Origin: Rhodococcus spongiicola
GTDB taxonomy: Bacteria; Actinomycetota; Actinomycetes; Mycobacteriales; Mycobacteriaceae
DNA: 64,000 nucleotides
NCBI RefSeq assembly: GCF_004011835.1
Contig: NZ_RKLN01000003.1
Coordinates: 1 to 64,000 of the forward strand
Direction of reading: 5' to 3'
The notes below the pieces were generated by a model. The model was not told the origin of the DNA, searched no databases, and saw only the letters and a program-made list of their open reading frames with translations. This document shows, piece after piece, positions 1 to 10,963 of this stretch (its first letter is position 1; the number at the start of each line of letters is the position of its first letter). A program made the position numbers and the translations under genes.

Positions 1-1
1 A

Positions 2-120
2 GTTACGGCGGCCATAGCGGAGGGGAAACGCCCGGCCCCATTCCGAACCCGGAAGCTAAGCCCTCCAGCGCCGATGGTACTGCACCCGACAGGGTGTGGG
101 AGAGTAGGACACCGCCGAAC
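2..120 (+). rRNA. rrf: 5S ribosomal RNA
   Basis: This is a complete 5S rRNA of about 119 nt. The 5' end (GTTACGGCGG) pairs with the 3' end (CCGCCGAAC) to form helix I, and the conserved loop blocks ATTCCGAACCCGGAAG and TGGGAGAGTAGG are present. It is the last gene of an rRNA operon whose 16S and 23S genes lie upstream of the window. A strong hairpin follows within 11 nt. Confidence 0.97.
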
Positions 121-130
121 ACCCGTTGCC

Positions 131-162
131 GAAAGGGGACCCGACACAGTGGGTCCCCTTTC
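131..162 (+). terminator. rRNA operon terminator
   Basis: A near-perfect hairpin (GAAAGGGGACCC, 8-nt loop, GGGTCCCCTTTC) is followed by a short T-rich stretch (GTGTTTTG). It sits directly after 5S rRNA and fits an intrinsic terminator for the rrn operon. Confidence 0.9.
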
Positions 163-186
163 GTGTTTTGTATGAAAGGAATGGCC

Positions 187-1299
187 GTGTCGGAAAGCAG
201 TGGTGATCGTCGGAAATTCCGCGGAGACGGCACCCATGATTCCGAGGAACGACGTAGCGGCCGGCCGGTACACCGTCGTGGCCAGCGGGATGACCTACGC
301 CAGGCCGGCCGGGAGGATGACCGGCGCCAGGCGCCTAGGGGCCGGGACCGCGGCGACCGACAGGCTCGAGGAACGGGTCAGTGGCGCGGTCGCGACGAGC
401 GGCGCGCTGACGCCCGCCGCGAGGACAGGCGTGACGACAGACGCGGTGAGGAACGACGGGAACGCCGAGGCGATGGTCGTGGTGATGACCGCCGCCAGTT
501 CGCCAGCCGCGGAGGTGACGATCGTCGTCGAACCGGTGGTGCACCTCGGGACCGAAGCGGCAGAGGCAGTTCCGGTCCGGAACGTGGTCGCGACCGCGCA
601 GGCGGTCCGCAGCGCCGCGAGCCACGCCGCGACGAGCCCGACATTCCCGAGGATGTCGAAGCAGGCGAACTGGACTCCGCAGTTCGCCGCGATTTGCTGA
701 GCCTGGACAAGAACAATGCGAATGCGGTTGCGCGTCATCTCGTGATGGCCAGCCGCCTCATCGATGATGATCCGCGCCTGGCTCTGGCGCATGCTCGGGC
801 AGCGCGACAGCGCGCTGGGCGCATCGCTGTTGTACGCGAGACTGCCGGTATCACCGCCTATCGCGCGGGTGAGTGGGCGGAGGCTTTGTCGGAGCTACGT
901 GCCGCTCGACGGATGTCGGGTGGCCCGGGTTTCCTGTCGGTCATGGCGGACTGCGAGCGAGGGCTCGGACGTCCCGAGCGCGCGATCGAGCTGGGCCGAA
1001 GCGACGAGGCTCGCCAGCTCACCGGGGACGACGCGAGCGAGCTGCGGATGGTCGTGGCAGGAGCACGCATGGATCTCGGACAGTTCGACCAGGCGGTCGT
1101 CACACTGCAGACCTCTGATCTCGATGCCAAGCGCACCGGATCGGCTGCCGCACGGCTGTTCTACGCCTACGCCGACGCGTTGGTCGCGGCGGGTCGGACA
1201 AAGGACGGACTCGAGTGGTTCCTCAACTCCGCCGCAGCTGACCTCGATGGTGAAACGGATGCAGAGGAGCGGGTGGCCGAGCTGACCGGGGAGGGATAG
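187..1299 (+). CDS. TPR-like protein with disordered Arg/Asp-rich N-terminus
   Basis: This 370-residue protein is the positional counterpart of M. tuberculosis Rv1691. The first ~130 residues are a low-complexity, highly charged tract built from repeats such as DRRD, RGDR and EDRR, likely intrinsically disordered. The C-terminal ~220 residues are Ala/Leu-rich helices in tetratricopeptide style (for example AGITAYRAGEWAEALSELRAA). GTG 187 is preferred because GAAAGGA lies 6 nt upstream; in-frame ATGs at 172 and 181 lack a properly spaced ribosome binding site. The stop overlaps the next start by one base, so it heads the downstream operon. The biochemical role is unknown; a scaffold or RNA-associated role is only an inference from the charge pattern. 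Confidence 0.85.
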   Translation: MSESSGDRRKFRGDGTHDSEERRSGRPVHRRGQRDDLRQAGREDDRRQAPRGRDRGDRQARGTGQWRGRDERRADARREDRRDDRRGEERRERRGDGRGDDRRQFASRGGDDRRRTGGAPRDRSGRGSSGPERGRDRAGGPQRREPRRDEPDIPEDVEAGELDSAVRRDLLSLDKNNANAVARHLVMASRLIDDDPRLALAHARAARQRAGRIAVVRETAGITAYRAGEWAEALSELRAARRMSGGPGFLSVMADCERGLGRPERAIELGRSDEARQLTGDDASELRMVVAGARMDLGQFDQAVVTLQTSDLDAKRTGSAAARLFYAYADALVAAGRTKDGLEWFLNSAAADLDGETDAEERVAELTGEG

Positions 1300-2324
1300 T
1301 GACGGATTCCGTGAGCACCCCTCTCAGGGCAGGGTACGACGTTCTGCTCCTCGACCTGGATGGCACTGTCTATCAGGGTCCGGAGGCCATTCCCGGCGCG
1401 CGTGAGGCGCTGGCCGCGGGCGCTGAGCGTCAGTTCTACGTCACCAACAACGCGAGCCGCAGTCCGGCGCAGGTCGCCAGCCACTTGCGCGAGCTCGGAT
1501 TCGACGCCACGGACGCCGATGTGGTCACGAGTTCGCAGTCGGCGGCGCGCCTTCTGTTCGAGCGGCTCGAGCCAGGGTCCGCCGTGTTGGTCGTCGGCAC
1601 CGATGCCCTCGCGGATGAGGTGGCGAACGTCGGTCTGCGGCCGGTCCGGCGGTTCGAGGACTCACCGATTGCCGTCGTCCAGGGGCATTCGCCGGCCACG
1701 GATTGGTCGATCCTCGCCGAAGCCACGTTGGCGATCCGTGCGGGTGCGACGTGGGTCGCGGCGAACGTGGACACGACTCTTCCCACCGAGCGTGGCCTGG
1801 TCCTGGGCAACGGCTCGCTGGTGGCCGCGTTGCGGACCGCGACGGCGCGAGAACCGGTTGTCGCGGGCAAGCCGGCGGCCCCGTTGTTGGAGGATGCGCT
1901 GAACCGTTCCGGTGCGGCCCGGGCGTTGGTCATCGGCGATCGTCTCGACACCGACATCGCCGGGGCAAACGCGGTCGGGGTGGATTCGTTGCTCGTCCTA
2001 ACCGGAGTCAGCACGACGGCAGAGCTCCTGCGCGCGGACACGCTCCACCGCCCGACCTACGTCGCCGAGTCCCTCGACGCGCTCAACCGCCTGGCCGGGG
2101 ACGCGGCAGTCACATCTCGTCCCGGGTGGAGCGTCGAATTCGTGGGTGGTGATCTGGTCGTCCGGTCGGAGAATCGCGAGGCCGCGGTCGAGTCCCGCGT
2201 GGATCGTTCAGCGGCTTTCCTGTCCGTTCTCGACGCCGCATGGCGGCATCCCGAGTTCGTCCGGGTCCGCACGGCTGACGACGACGCCCACGCGGCGGTG
2301 GCGTTTCTACTTGGCGATATGTGA
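1299..2324 (+). CDS. HAD-family sugar/glycerol phosphate phosphatase (NagD-like)
   Basis: This 341-residue HAD hydrolase of the NagD/phosphoglycolate phosphatase type dephosphorylates small phospho-metabolites in the cytoplasm. Motif I is LLLDLDGTVY, with D19 as nucleophile and D21 as acid/base. The motif II region is FYVTNNASRS, and VAGKPAAPLL followed by VIGDRLDTDIAGA supply the motif III lysine and motif IV aspartates. About 80 extra residues at the C-terminus match the architecture of Rv1692, described as a glycerol 3-phosphate phosphatase, and the position between the Rv1691-like gene and tlyA supports orthology. The GTG start at 1299 overlaps the preceding TAG by one base. Confidence 0.9.
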   Translation: MTDSVSTPLRAGYDVLLLDLDGTVYQGPEAIPGAREALAAGAERQFYVTNNASRSPAQVASHLRELGFDATDADVVTSSQSAARLLFERLEPGSAVLVVGTDALADEVANVGLRPVRRFEDSPIAVVQGHSPATDWSILAEATLAIRAGATWVAANVDTTLPTERGLVLGNGSLVAALRTATAREPVVAGKPAAPLLEDALNRSGAARALVIGDRLDTDIAGANAVGVDSLLVLTGVSTTAELLRADTLHRPTYVAESLDALNRLAGDAAVTSRPGWSVEFVGGDLVVRSENREAAVESRVDRSAAFLSVLDAAWRHPEFVRVRTADDDAHAAVAFLLGDM

Positions 2325-2389
2325 CGGTCCGACAGAACGTCCCGTGCCGCAGTCGCCGGTGGTCAGGTCGATGGGCTAGGTTTGCACCG

Positions 2390-2623
2390 ATGGGCACGTC
2401 AGTACCAGTTCCAGGCCAACACCTACCCGGATCGGGTGGTGGTGTCGACCCGGCGGACGTTCACAGCCGGGTCGACGCCCTGCTCGACCGGTTGGACAGT
2501 GTCGGCGCCGAGGGTGCCGGCGCCGACAGCGGTGACCCCGAAGCGCTCGCCCGGCAGGCACAGATTCTCGAACGGGCTCACGATGTTCTCGTCGAGTCCT
2601 TGGCAGCAGTGGACAAGGTCTGA
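2390..2623 (+). CDS. small conserved actinobacterial protein (Rv1693-like position)
   Basis: This acidic 77-residue protein ends in a predicted helix (QAQILERAHDVLVESLAAVDKV). It occupies the place of the small Rv1693 gene between the HAD phosphatase and tlyA. ATG 2390 is chosen; an in-frame start at 2321 would add an Arg-rich extension overlapping the HAD gene and looks less natural. tlyA begins 1 nt after the stop, so translation is probably coupled. No known domain is recognised and the function is unknown. Confidence 0.6.
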   Translation: MGTSVPVPGQHLPGSGGGVDPADVHSRVDALLDRLDSVGAEGAGADSGDPEALARQAQILERAHDVLVESLAAVDKV

Positions 2624-2624
2624 G

Positions 2625-3458
2625 GTGGCACGTCGAGCAAGAGTCGATGCGGAGTTGGTGCGGCGGGGGCTTGCGCGCTCACGCGAGCAAGCGGTGGAGT
2701 TGATCTCCGCGGGCCGCGTGCGGATTGCGGGCACCGTTGCGACCAAGCCCGCGACCGCGATCGAGACGGGTACTCCACTTCTCGTCACCGAGCTCGACGA
2801 CGAGATCTCGTGGGCCTCCCGGGGTGCGCACAAGCTGATCGGCGCGCTCGACGCCTTCGTGCCGCAGGGACTGACGGTCGAAGGCCGTAGGTGCCTGGAC
2901 GCGGGCGCCTCCACGGGCGGCTTCACTGACGTCCTACTGCACAACGGTGCGCGCGAGGTGGTTGCGGTCGATGTGGGGTACGGCCAACTGGTGTGGCGTC
3001 TGCAGTCCGACGATCGGGTCCACGTCGTGGACCGGACCAACGTGCGATCAATCGACGCCGACACGATCGGCGGCCCAGTCGATCTCGTGGTGGCCGACTT
3101 GTCGTTCATCTCGCTGAAGTTGGTGTTGCCGGCGCTCGCCGCGTGTGTCGACGCCGGGGCGGACCTGATCCCGATGGTCAAGCCCCAGTTCGAGGTCGGC
3201 AAGGAGCGAGTCGGATCCGGGGGCGTCGTGCGGGATCCGCAGTTGCGCGCGCGTGCCGTGTCGGAGGTTGCCGAGGCGGCCGCGAATCTGGGTCTGCGTA
3301 CCGTCGGAGCCGTCGCGAGCCCCCTTCCGGGCCCGTCCGGCAATGTCGAGTACTTCTTGTGGCTACGCAAGGACGGTGAGCCACTGAGATCCGAACAGGT
3401 GGAGAGCACCTCGATCGAGGCCCTGATCCGTCGGGTGGTTGAGGAAGGTCCCCAGTGA
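2625..3458 (+). CDS. tlyA: 16S/23S rRNA (cytidine-2'-O)-methyltransferase TlyA
   Basis: This 277-residue protein has an N-terminal S4 RNA-binding domain (residues ~1-60, with [21 protein letters not shown]) and a C-terminal FtsJ-type Rossmann methyltransferase. Visible motifs are the SAM loop [15 protein letters not shown], the acidic [10 protein letters not shown], and [10 protein letters not shown], which supplies a catalytic Lys. TlyA 2'-O-methylates rRNA in both ribosomal subunits, and loss of it causes capreomycin/viomycin resistance in mycobacteria. The GTG at 2625 makes the protein start directly at the S4 domain as in homologues. The stop overlaps the NAD kinase start (GTGA). Confidence 0.95.
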   Translation: MARRARVDAELVRRGLARSREQAVELISAGRVRIAGTVATKPATAIETGTPLLVTELDDEISWASRGAHKLIGALDAFVPQGLTVEGRRCLDAGASTGGFTDVLLHNGAREVVAVDVGYGQLVWRLQSDDRVHVVDRTNVRSIDADTIGGPVDLVVADLSFISLKLVLPALAACVDAGADLIPMVKPQFEVGKERVGSGGVVRDPQLRARAVSEVAEAAANLGLRTVGAVASPLPGPSGNVEYFLWLRKDGEPLRSEQVESTSIEALIRRVVEEGPQ

Positions 3459-4411
3459 CCGATTCCCCAGGGACCGACGTGTCGGCATCCAACCTTCCTG
3501 AGCGGCAGATTCTCCTCGTCGCGCACTCTGGGCGCGAGGAGATCACAGAGACCGCGCGTCGCGTCGCGGCGATCTGCTCCCGTGCAGGGATTGCGCTTCG
3601 ACTGCTGGAGAACGAGGTCGACGTCGCCCGTGTCGGGTCGCCGTTGGACGGGCCGGACAAGCCGGTGATCAGCGTCGTGCCCGAAGGCCCAGGTGCGGCG
3701 TCCGATTGCGAGATGGTGATCGTACTCGGTGGTGACGGTAGCTTTCTGCGAGCCGCCGAACTCGCCCAGTCAGCCGACGTTCCCGTACTCGGGATCAACC
3801 TCGGCCGCATCGGGTTTCTCGCGGAGGCAGAGGCCGAGCACCTCGAAGCCGCACTGGAACAGGTGATTCGGCGCGAGTACCGCATCGAGCATCGAATGAC
3901 TCTCGACGTGCTGGTGAGAGTCGAGGACCGGGTCGTGCAGCGTGGCTGGGCGCTCAACGAGGCAAGCATCGAGAACCGATCACGTCTCGGGGTGCTCGAG
4001 GTCGTGCTCGAGGTCGACGGACGTCCGGTGTCTTCATTCGGCTGTGACGGCGTCCTGATCGCGACTCCGACTGGGTCCACCGCATACGCCTTCTCTGCGG
4101 GCGGGCCAGTGGTGTGGCCGCAACTCGAGGCGCTGCTGGTGATCCCCAGCAATGCGCACGCACTCTTCGCTCGTCCACTGGTCACGAGCCCGGAGTCGGT
4201 CATCGCGGTTGAGACCGTCGCCGACAGCCACGACGGACTCGTCTTCTGTGACGGTAGGCGGACGCTGGAGCTGCCTGCCGGAGGTCGCGTCGAGGTGGTC
4301 CGAGGCAAGGATCCGATCCGATGGGTGCGGCTCGACTCCGCGCCTTTCGCCGACCGAATGGTGCGCAAGTTCGATCTTCCGGTGACGGGATGGCGAGGGA
4401 GGAAACGATAG
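3455..4411 (+). CDS. nadK: NAD kinase
   Basis: This 318-residue ATP/polyphosphate NAD kinase makes NADP+. It shows the invariant GGDG motif in [25 protein letters not shown], and the substrate-binding loop [16 protein letters not shown], all in the usual order for the family. It starts at GTG 3455, overlapping the tlyA stop by 4 nt, and lies between tlyA and recN exactly as Rv1695 does. The extreme C-terminus overlaps the untranslated leader of recN. Confidence 0.97.
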   Translation: MTDSPGTDVSASNLPERQILLVAHSGREEITETARRVAAICSRAGIALRLLENEVDVARVGSPLDGPDKPVISVVPEGPGAASDCEMVIVLGGDGSFLRAAELAQSADVPVLGINLGRIGFLAEAEAEHLEAALEQVIRREYRIEHRMTLDVLVRVEDRVVQRGWALNEASIENRSRLGVLEVVLEVDGRPVSSFGCDGVLIATPTGSTAYAFSAGGPVVWPQLEALLVIPSNAHALFARPLVTSPESVIAVETVADSHDGLVFCDGRRTLELPAGGRVEVVRGKDPIRWVRLDSAPFADRMVRKFDLPVTGWRGRKR

Positions 4412-4413
4412 CG

Positions 4414-6189
4414 GTGTTGGCGGAGATTCGGATCGACAACCTGGGGGCTATTTCGTCGGCGTCCGTGCAGTTCCATTCCGGCCTGACGGTGCTGACGGGC
4501 GAGACTGGCGCCGGCAAGACGATGGTGGTCACCAGCCTGCATCTGCTGAGCGGGGAGCGCGCTGACGCGGGCCGGGTCCGGGTCGGCGCGTCCCGTGCCG
4601 TTGTCGAAGGACGGTTCCAGGTCGACCAGTCAGCGCCGGAGATCGATCGCGCGGTGGCCCGGCTCCTCGAATCGTGCGGCGCCGAGCGGGACGACGACGG
4701 CAGTGTCATCGCGGTCCGGACCGTCGGGGGAGACGGCCGCTCCCGGGCTCACCTGGGCGGGCGCAGCGTCCCCGCGGGCGTATTGTCCGAGTTCACCGAT
4801 CCGCTGCTCACCGTGCACGGCCAGAACGATCAGCTGCGCCTGCTGCGTCCGGGCGAGCAGCGCAGCGCACTGGACCGGTTCGCAGACAAGACCATCGGGC
4901 CGCTGCTCACCAGGTACAGCAAGCATCGCTCCGAATGGCTGGAAGCCCGTCGGGAACTGGACGAACGCACGGGTCGGGCCCGCGAACTCGCGCAGGAAGC
5001 CGATCAGCTGACATTCGCGCTCGAGGAGATAGACCGGATCGGGCCGACCCCGAGCGAGGACGTCGAGATCGTGGCCGAGGTACGTCGGCTCGGCGACCTC
5101 GATTCGTTGCGGGCTGCTGCGGAGGGCGCTCATGCGGCACTCACCGGCCTCGACGACGGAGCGGTCGGCGAAAGCGGTGCTCTGGATCTGCTCGGGGAGG
5201 CGCGGTCGCGGGTCGAGTCCTCCGACGATGCCGCACTCTCCGAACTCGGCCCACGGCTGGGCGAAGCGGCTGCTGTCGTCGCCGACGTGGCGGGTGAACT
5301 GTCCGCATACCTGTCGGGGTTGCCGAGCGACCCGGGTGCACTCGACAACCTGCTGACCCGCCAGGCCGAACTCAAGACGCTGACCCGGAAGTACGCGGCC
5401 GACATAGACGGTGTCCTGGAGTGGGCTGACACCGCCCGTGAGCGGCTCGCGCGGATCGACACCTCGTCGGACGCGCTGGCCGCACTGGCCACCCGGGTGG
5501 ATGAGGCGGCAGAGCTCACCGCCGACGCCGCTGCCGCGTTGTCCGCCGCAAGGGCAAAGGCTTCCGTGAAGCTCGCGAAGGCAGTCAGTGCGGAACTGTC
5601 CGGCCTCGCGATGGGCCGGGCAGCGCTCGAGGTCTCCGTACATCCGCGTGAGGTCGGTCCCGATGACTCGGCTCCGCTCGTCGTGGACGGACGGGAAGTG
5701 CACGCCGGAGCGTCTGGCGTCGACGAGGTGGAGTTCCGTCTGGCCGCGCACAGCGGGGCTCAGGCCCTCCCGATCAGCAAGAGCGCGTCGGGCGGCGAAC
5801 TGTCCCGCGTGATGCTCGCACTCGAGGTGGTGCTCGCGGGATCGGATCGCGGCGCGACCATGGTGTTCGACGAAGTAGATGCAGGGGTCGGCGGCCGGGC
5901 GGCCGTCGAGATCGGCCGTCGGCTCGCCCGGCTCGCGCGGACGCACCAGGTCATCGTCGTCACTCACCTGCCACAGGTTGCGGCGTTCGCGGACACGCAC
6001 CTCGTCGTCGACAAGATCGACGACGAGCGCAGCGGCATCGACAGCGGTGTCCGCGCCCTGACAGAGGATGATCGGGTGGTCGAGCTCGCCCGCATGCTCG
6101 CGGGCCTCGACGACACCGAGACCGGACGTGCGCACGCGGAGGAACTGTTGTCGATCGCGGGGCAGGAGCGCAGCACGGTGTTCGCATGA
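4414..6189 (+). CDS. recN: DNA repair ATPase RecN
   Basis: This 591-residue SMC-like ATPase acts in double-strand-break repair. Walker A (GETGAGKT) is at residues 29-36, the long middle part is a coiled coil rich in Glu/Ala/Leu/Arg, the ABC signature is KSASGGELSRVMLALE, and Walker B is MVFDEVDAGVGG with VIVVTHLPQVAAFAD following. GTG 4414 is preferred: AGGGAGGA lies 10 nt upstream and it yields the family N-terminus MLAEIRIDNLGAIS. An in-frame ATG at 4390 would overlap nadK. It is the last gene of this tight run, followed by about 100 nt before steA. Confidence 0.96.
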   Translation: MLAEIRIDNLGAISSASVQFHSGLTVLTGETGAGKTMVVTSLHLLSGERADAGRVRVGASRAVVEGRFQVDQSAPEIDRAVARLLESCGAERDDDGSVIAVRTVGGDGRSRAHLGGRSVPAGVLSEFTDPLLTVHGQNDQLRLLRPGEQRSALDRFADKTIGPLLTRYSKHRSEWLEARRELDERTGRARELAQEADQLTFALEEIDRIGPTPSEDVEIVAEVRRLGDLDSLRAAAEGAHAALTGLDDGAVGESGALDLLGEARSRVESSDDAALSELGPRLGEAAAVVADVAGELSAYLSGLPSDPGALDNLLTRQAELKTLTRKYAADIDGVLEWADTARERLARIDTSSDALAALATRVDEAAELTADAAAALSAARAKASVKLAKAVSAELSGLAMGRAALEVSVHPREVGPDDSAPLVVDGREVHAGASGVDEVEFRLAAHSGAQALPISKSASGGELSRVMLALEVVLAGSDRGATMVFDEVDAGVGGRAAVEIGRRLARLARTHQVIVVTHLPQVAAFADTHLVVDKIDDERSGIDSGVRALTEDDRVVELARMLAGLDDTETGRAHAEELLSIAGQERSTVFA

Positions 6190-6292
6190 TGCCGTGAGTC
6201 AGGCCTTTTCGGTGGTGAGGCCGTGGCGTGTGTGGTAGCCGACACGGCGCGCCTTCCGGAACATCCGATCGCGACGGGCGATCATCGAGGCC

Positions 6293-7477
6293 ATGAAGAT
6301 GCCGGCGCTGCTCTCCCGTAAGACCGAATCGCTACCTGGAATCAGCGGCATCGCTCGGGTCGGCCGCGACACCGGCAAGTTGCTGCGTCGCGTGGGGCAC
6401 GGCGACGTCGTCTTTCTCGACGAGATCGATCTGGATCGAGTGACGGCGGACGCGTTGGTCGCGGCCGACGTGCTCGCTGTCGTCAACGCATCGACGTCGA
6501 TCACCGGCCGCTACCCGAATCTCGGTCCGGAGGTCCTGGTCGCGAATGGCATCGTGCTGATCGACGCCGCTGACGCCGAGATCTTCAAGGTGATCAAGGA
6601 CGGTTCGAAGGTTCGTCTGCACGAGGGTTCCGTGTATGTCGGCGAGAGGAAGCTGACCGAGGGAACAGAGTTGACCGAGGCGGAGATTTCCGATCGGGTG
6701 ATCGAAGCCAAGACCGGTCTCGTCGACCACCTGGAGGCGTTCTCGGGCAACGCGATCGAGTTCATTCGGTCGGAGAGCCCGCTCCTGATCGATGGTGTCG
6801 GCGTCCCGCACCTCGACGTGAACCTAGAGGACCGTCACGTCGTGATTGTGGCGGGTGGGCCCGACCATCAGGCGGATCTCAAGGCGCTGAGGCCGTTCAT
6901 CAAGGAGTACTCACCGATCCTCATCGGCGTCGGCACTGGTGCGGATGCGTTGACAAAGGCCGGCTACCGCCCCGATCTGATCGTCGGGGATCCGGACGGC
7001 ATTACCAGCGAGACCCTCAAGTGTGGCGCCGAGGTCGTGCTGCCCGCGGACTCGGACGGTCACGCCCAGGGACTCTCGCGCATCCAGGACCTCGGCGTCG
7101 GTGCCGTCACCTTCCCTTCGTCGGCGTCTGCGAGCGAACTGGCGTTGCTACTGGCCGATCGCCATGGTGCGGCGTTGATCGTGACAGTCGGCAGCAAGGT
7201 CTCGCTCGACGAGTTCTTCGACAGCGACCGCCGCGACACGAACCCGGCAGCGTTCATGACCCGGCTGAGGGTGGGGCCCAAACTGGTTGACGCCAAGGCC
7301 GTCGCGACGCTGTACCGCAGTCGGGTGTCCGGTGCCGCCATTGCGCTCTTGGTGCTAACCGCGCTGACCGCGGTGATCGTGGCGCTCGCCGTCTCGAACA
7401 TCGGCGGGGACGCGGTGGACTGGGCAATCGATACGTGGAACAGCTTTGCCCTTTGGGTTCAGGGGCTCTTCGAGTGA
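6293..7477 (+). CDS. steA: SteA, cell-envelope/division-associated protein
   Basis: This 394-residue protein is the counterpart of Rv1697 and corynebacterial SteA, which with SteB supports cell separation and peptidoglycan hydrolase control. The N-terminus MKMPALLSRK resembles the mycobacterial protein. The middle contains a Rossmann/thiamin-pyrophosphokinase-like region (GVGTGADALTKAGYRPDLIVGDPD), and one transmembrane helix lies near the C-terminus (AAIALLVLTALTAVIVALAV) followed by a short Trp-rich tail. An alternative start is ATG 6299. The stop overlaps steB (GTGA), indicating a coupled pair. Confidence 0.9.
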   Translation: MKMPALLSRKTESLPGISGIARVGRDTGKLLRRVGHGDVVFLDEIDLDRVTADALVAADVLAVVNASTSITGRYPNLGPEVLVANGIVLIDAADAEIFKVIKDGSKVRLHEGSVYVGERKLTEGTELTEAEISDRVIEAKTGLVDHLEAFSGNAIEFIRSESPLLIDGVGVPHLDVNLEDRHVVIVAGGPDHQADLKALRPFIKEYSPILIGVGTGADALTKAGYRPDLIVGDPDGITSETLKCGAEVVLPADSDGHAQGLSRIQDLGVGAVTFPSSASASELALLLADRHGAALIVTVGSKVSLDEFFDSDRRDTNPAAFMTRLRVGPKLVDAKAVATLYRSRVSGAAIALLVLTALTAVIVALAVSNIGGDAVDWAIDTWNSFALWVQGLFE

Positions 7478-8418
7478 TTTCGTTGCGTCAACACGCCATC
7501 TCCATCGCGGCGATCTTCCTGGCCCTCGCGATCGGCGTGGTTCTCGGCTCCGGGTTGCTGTCGGACGGCATGCTCTCGGGCCTGCGTGACGACAAGGATC
7601 AACTGCAGAACGAGATCGAGCAACTGACCGAGACGAACAATCGCCTCGGCGAGCAGCTCACCTCGGCGGATCAATTCGACTCCGCGGTCTCCGACCGGGT
7701 CGTGCGTGACACCCTCGCGGAGCGCTCGGTCGTCGTCATCACCACCCCGGACGCCGATCCTGGCGACCTCGAGGGGCTGCAGCGGATCGTCGCGCAGGCC
7801 GGGGGTACGGTCATCGGCCCGGTATCGCTCACGGAGTCGTTCGTCAACGGGGCCAATGGGGACCAGCTGCGCACGACGGTGACGAACATCATTCCCGCCG
7901 GTGTTCAGCTCCGGACCGGTGCCATCGACCAAGGCAGCCTTGCGGGCGACCTGCTGGGCTCGGTGCTGTTGCTCAACCCGCAGACGGCGCAGCCGCAAAC
8001 CACTCCCGAGGAACTGGCACTCGCGCTCGACACGCTCCGTGGTGGCGGCTTCATCGACTTCGACGGGAATGTACAGCCGGCCCGGCTCGCGGTCGTGCTG
8101 ACCGGAAGCGGTGACCCGGACAACACCAGTGGCAACCGCGGGGCGGCCATCGCGCGCTTCGCGGACGCACTCGACGGTCGCGGGGCCGGAACGGTCCTGG
8201 CAGGTCATCGCGCTTCCTCTGAAGGCAACGGTCCGATCGCTGTTGCGCGTGCCGACGCCGCGGTGTCGGCGGTACTGACAACGGTCGACGACGTCGACCG
8301 TGAATCAGGGAGGATCACGACCGCTCTCGCGCTCCAGGAACAGCTGGAAGGCGGTTCGGGGCGGTACGGGACCGGTCCCGGCGCGACCGCGGTTACCGTC
8401 GGATCGGAGCAGTCGTAG
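7474..8418 (+). CDS. steB: SteB / MctB-family membrane-anchored protein
   Basis: This 314-residue protein starts at GTG 7474 inside the steA stop and gives the characteristic N-terminus MISLRQHAISIAAIFLALAI, a single transmembrane segment. A coiled coil follows (DDKDQLQNEIEQLTETNNRL) and then a ~230-residue outer domain. The M. tuberculosis counterpart Rv1698 was described as MctB (copper homeostasis, outer-membrane channel), while corynebacterial SteB acts with SteA in cell-envelope biogenesis. The overlap with steA supports the SteAB interpretation; a copper role cannot be judged from sequence. Confidence 0.88.
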   Translation: MISLRQHAISIAAIFLALAIGVVLGSGLLSDGMLSGLRDDKDQLQNEIEQLTETNNRLGEQLTSADQFDSAVSDRVVRDTLAERSVVVITTPDADPGDLEGLQRIVAQAGGTVIGPVSLTESFVNGANGDQLRTTVTNIIPAGVQLRTGAIDQGSLAGDLLGSVLLLNPQTAQPQTTPEELALALDTLRGGGFIDFDGNVQPARLAVVLTGSGDPDNTSGNRGAAIARFADALDGRGAGTVLAGHRASSEGNGPIAVARADAAVSAVLTTVDDVDRESGRITTALALQEQLEGGSGRYGTGPGATAVTVGSEQS

Positions 8419-8491
8419 TGTGTTTGCAACGTATCTCGTGCGGGTATCACGGAGCGTCGTGCAGGGTTGAGGCCGACAGGTGTTACCGTGA

Positions 8492-10303
<1,812 letters not shown>

Positions 10304-10312
10304 CGGCCACCG

Positions 10313-10963
10313 ATGGGCCGGCCGGGGCAACACGAGTTCGACACCGTTGGGTCGCGTGACGTGTACAGCGGAGCGATCGTGGCGCTGCGCGTGGACCAGG
10401 TGGTGATGCCGGGCGGGCGAGTAGTGGATCGGGAGGTTGTCGAGCACCACGGCGCTGTTGCGATCGCGGCGCTCGATGATGCTGACCGGCTGGTGCTCAT
10501 CCTGCAGTACAGGCACCCGCTCGGCCGACGGTTGTGGGAGTTGCCGGCCGGGCTGCTCGACGAGCCCGGTGAGGATCCGCTGGATGCTGCCCGTCGGGAG
10601 CTCGGGGAGGAGACCGGACTCGCGGCCGACGAGTGGTCGGTCCTCGTCGATGTCGCCCTCTCACCCGGGTTCACCGACGAGTCGGTGCGTGTGTTTCTCG
10701 CGACAGGTCTGCACGAGGTCGGTCGTCCGGACGCCCACGACGAGGAGGCCGATCTCGAGGTCGCCCGGGTGCCGTTCGACGAGGCGGTGGCGATGGCGTT
10801 GCGAGGGGACGTCGTGAGCGCAACCGCGGTATCCGGGATCCTCGCGCTCGCCGCTGCCCGGGCTCGGCCCGATGCCCTCCGGCCGTCGGGCGCCGAATGG
10901 GTCGACCGGCCCGAGTCGTTCGCGCGGCGAAAGCAGGGTCGGCCCGACAGCGATGTCACATGA
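10313..10963 (+). CDS. Nudix hydrolase (ADP-ribose pyrophosphatase-like)
   Basis: This 216-residue cytosolic hydrolase is the counterpart of Rv1700. The Nudix box is [20 protein letters not shown] continuing into ETGL, with the REx2EE metal-binding core intact and one extra residue in the first spacer, as in other ADP-ribose pyrophosphatases. It likely cleaves ADP-ribose to AMP and ribose 5-phosphate. It lies 9 nt after pyrG and overlaps xerD by 4 nt (ATGA), consistent with one transcript. Confidence 0.92.
   Translation: MGRPGQHEFDTVGSRDVYSGAIVALRVDQVVMPGGRVVDREVVEHHGAVAIAALDDADRLVLILQYRHPLGRRLWELPAGLLDEPGEDPLDAARRELGEETGLAADEWSVLVDVALSPGFTDESVRVFLATGLHEVGRPDAHDEEADLEVARVPFDEAVAMALRGDVVSATAVSGILALAAARARPDALRPSGAEWVDRPESFARRKQGRPDSDVT

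Noticed and set aside
295-792. Large antisense open frames over the Arg/Asp-rich gene
   Set aside because: They arise from the high-GC repeat composition; the plus-strand frame continues into a clear TPR-like region.
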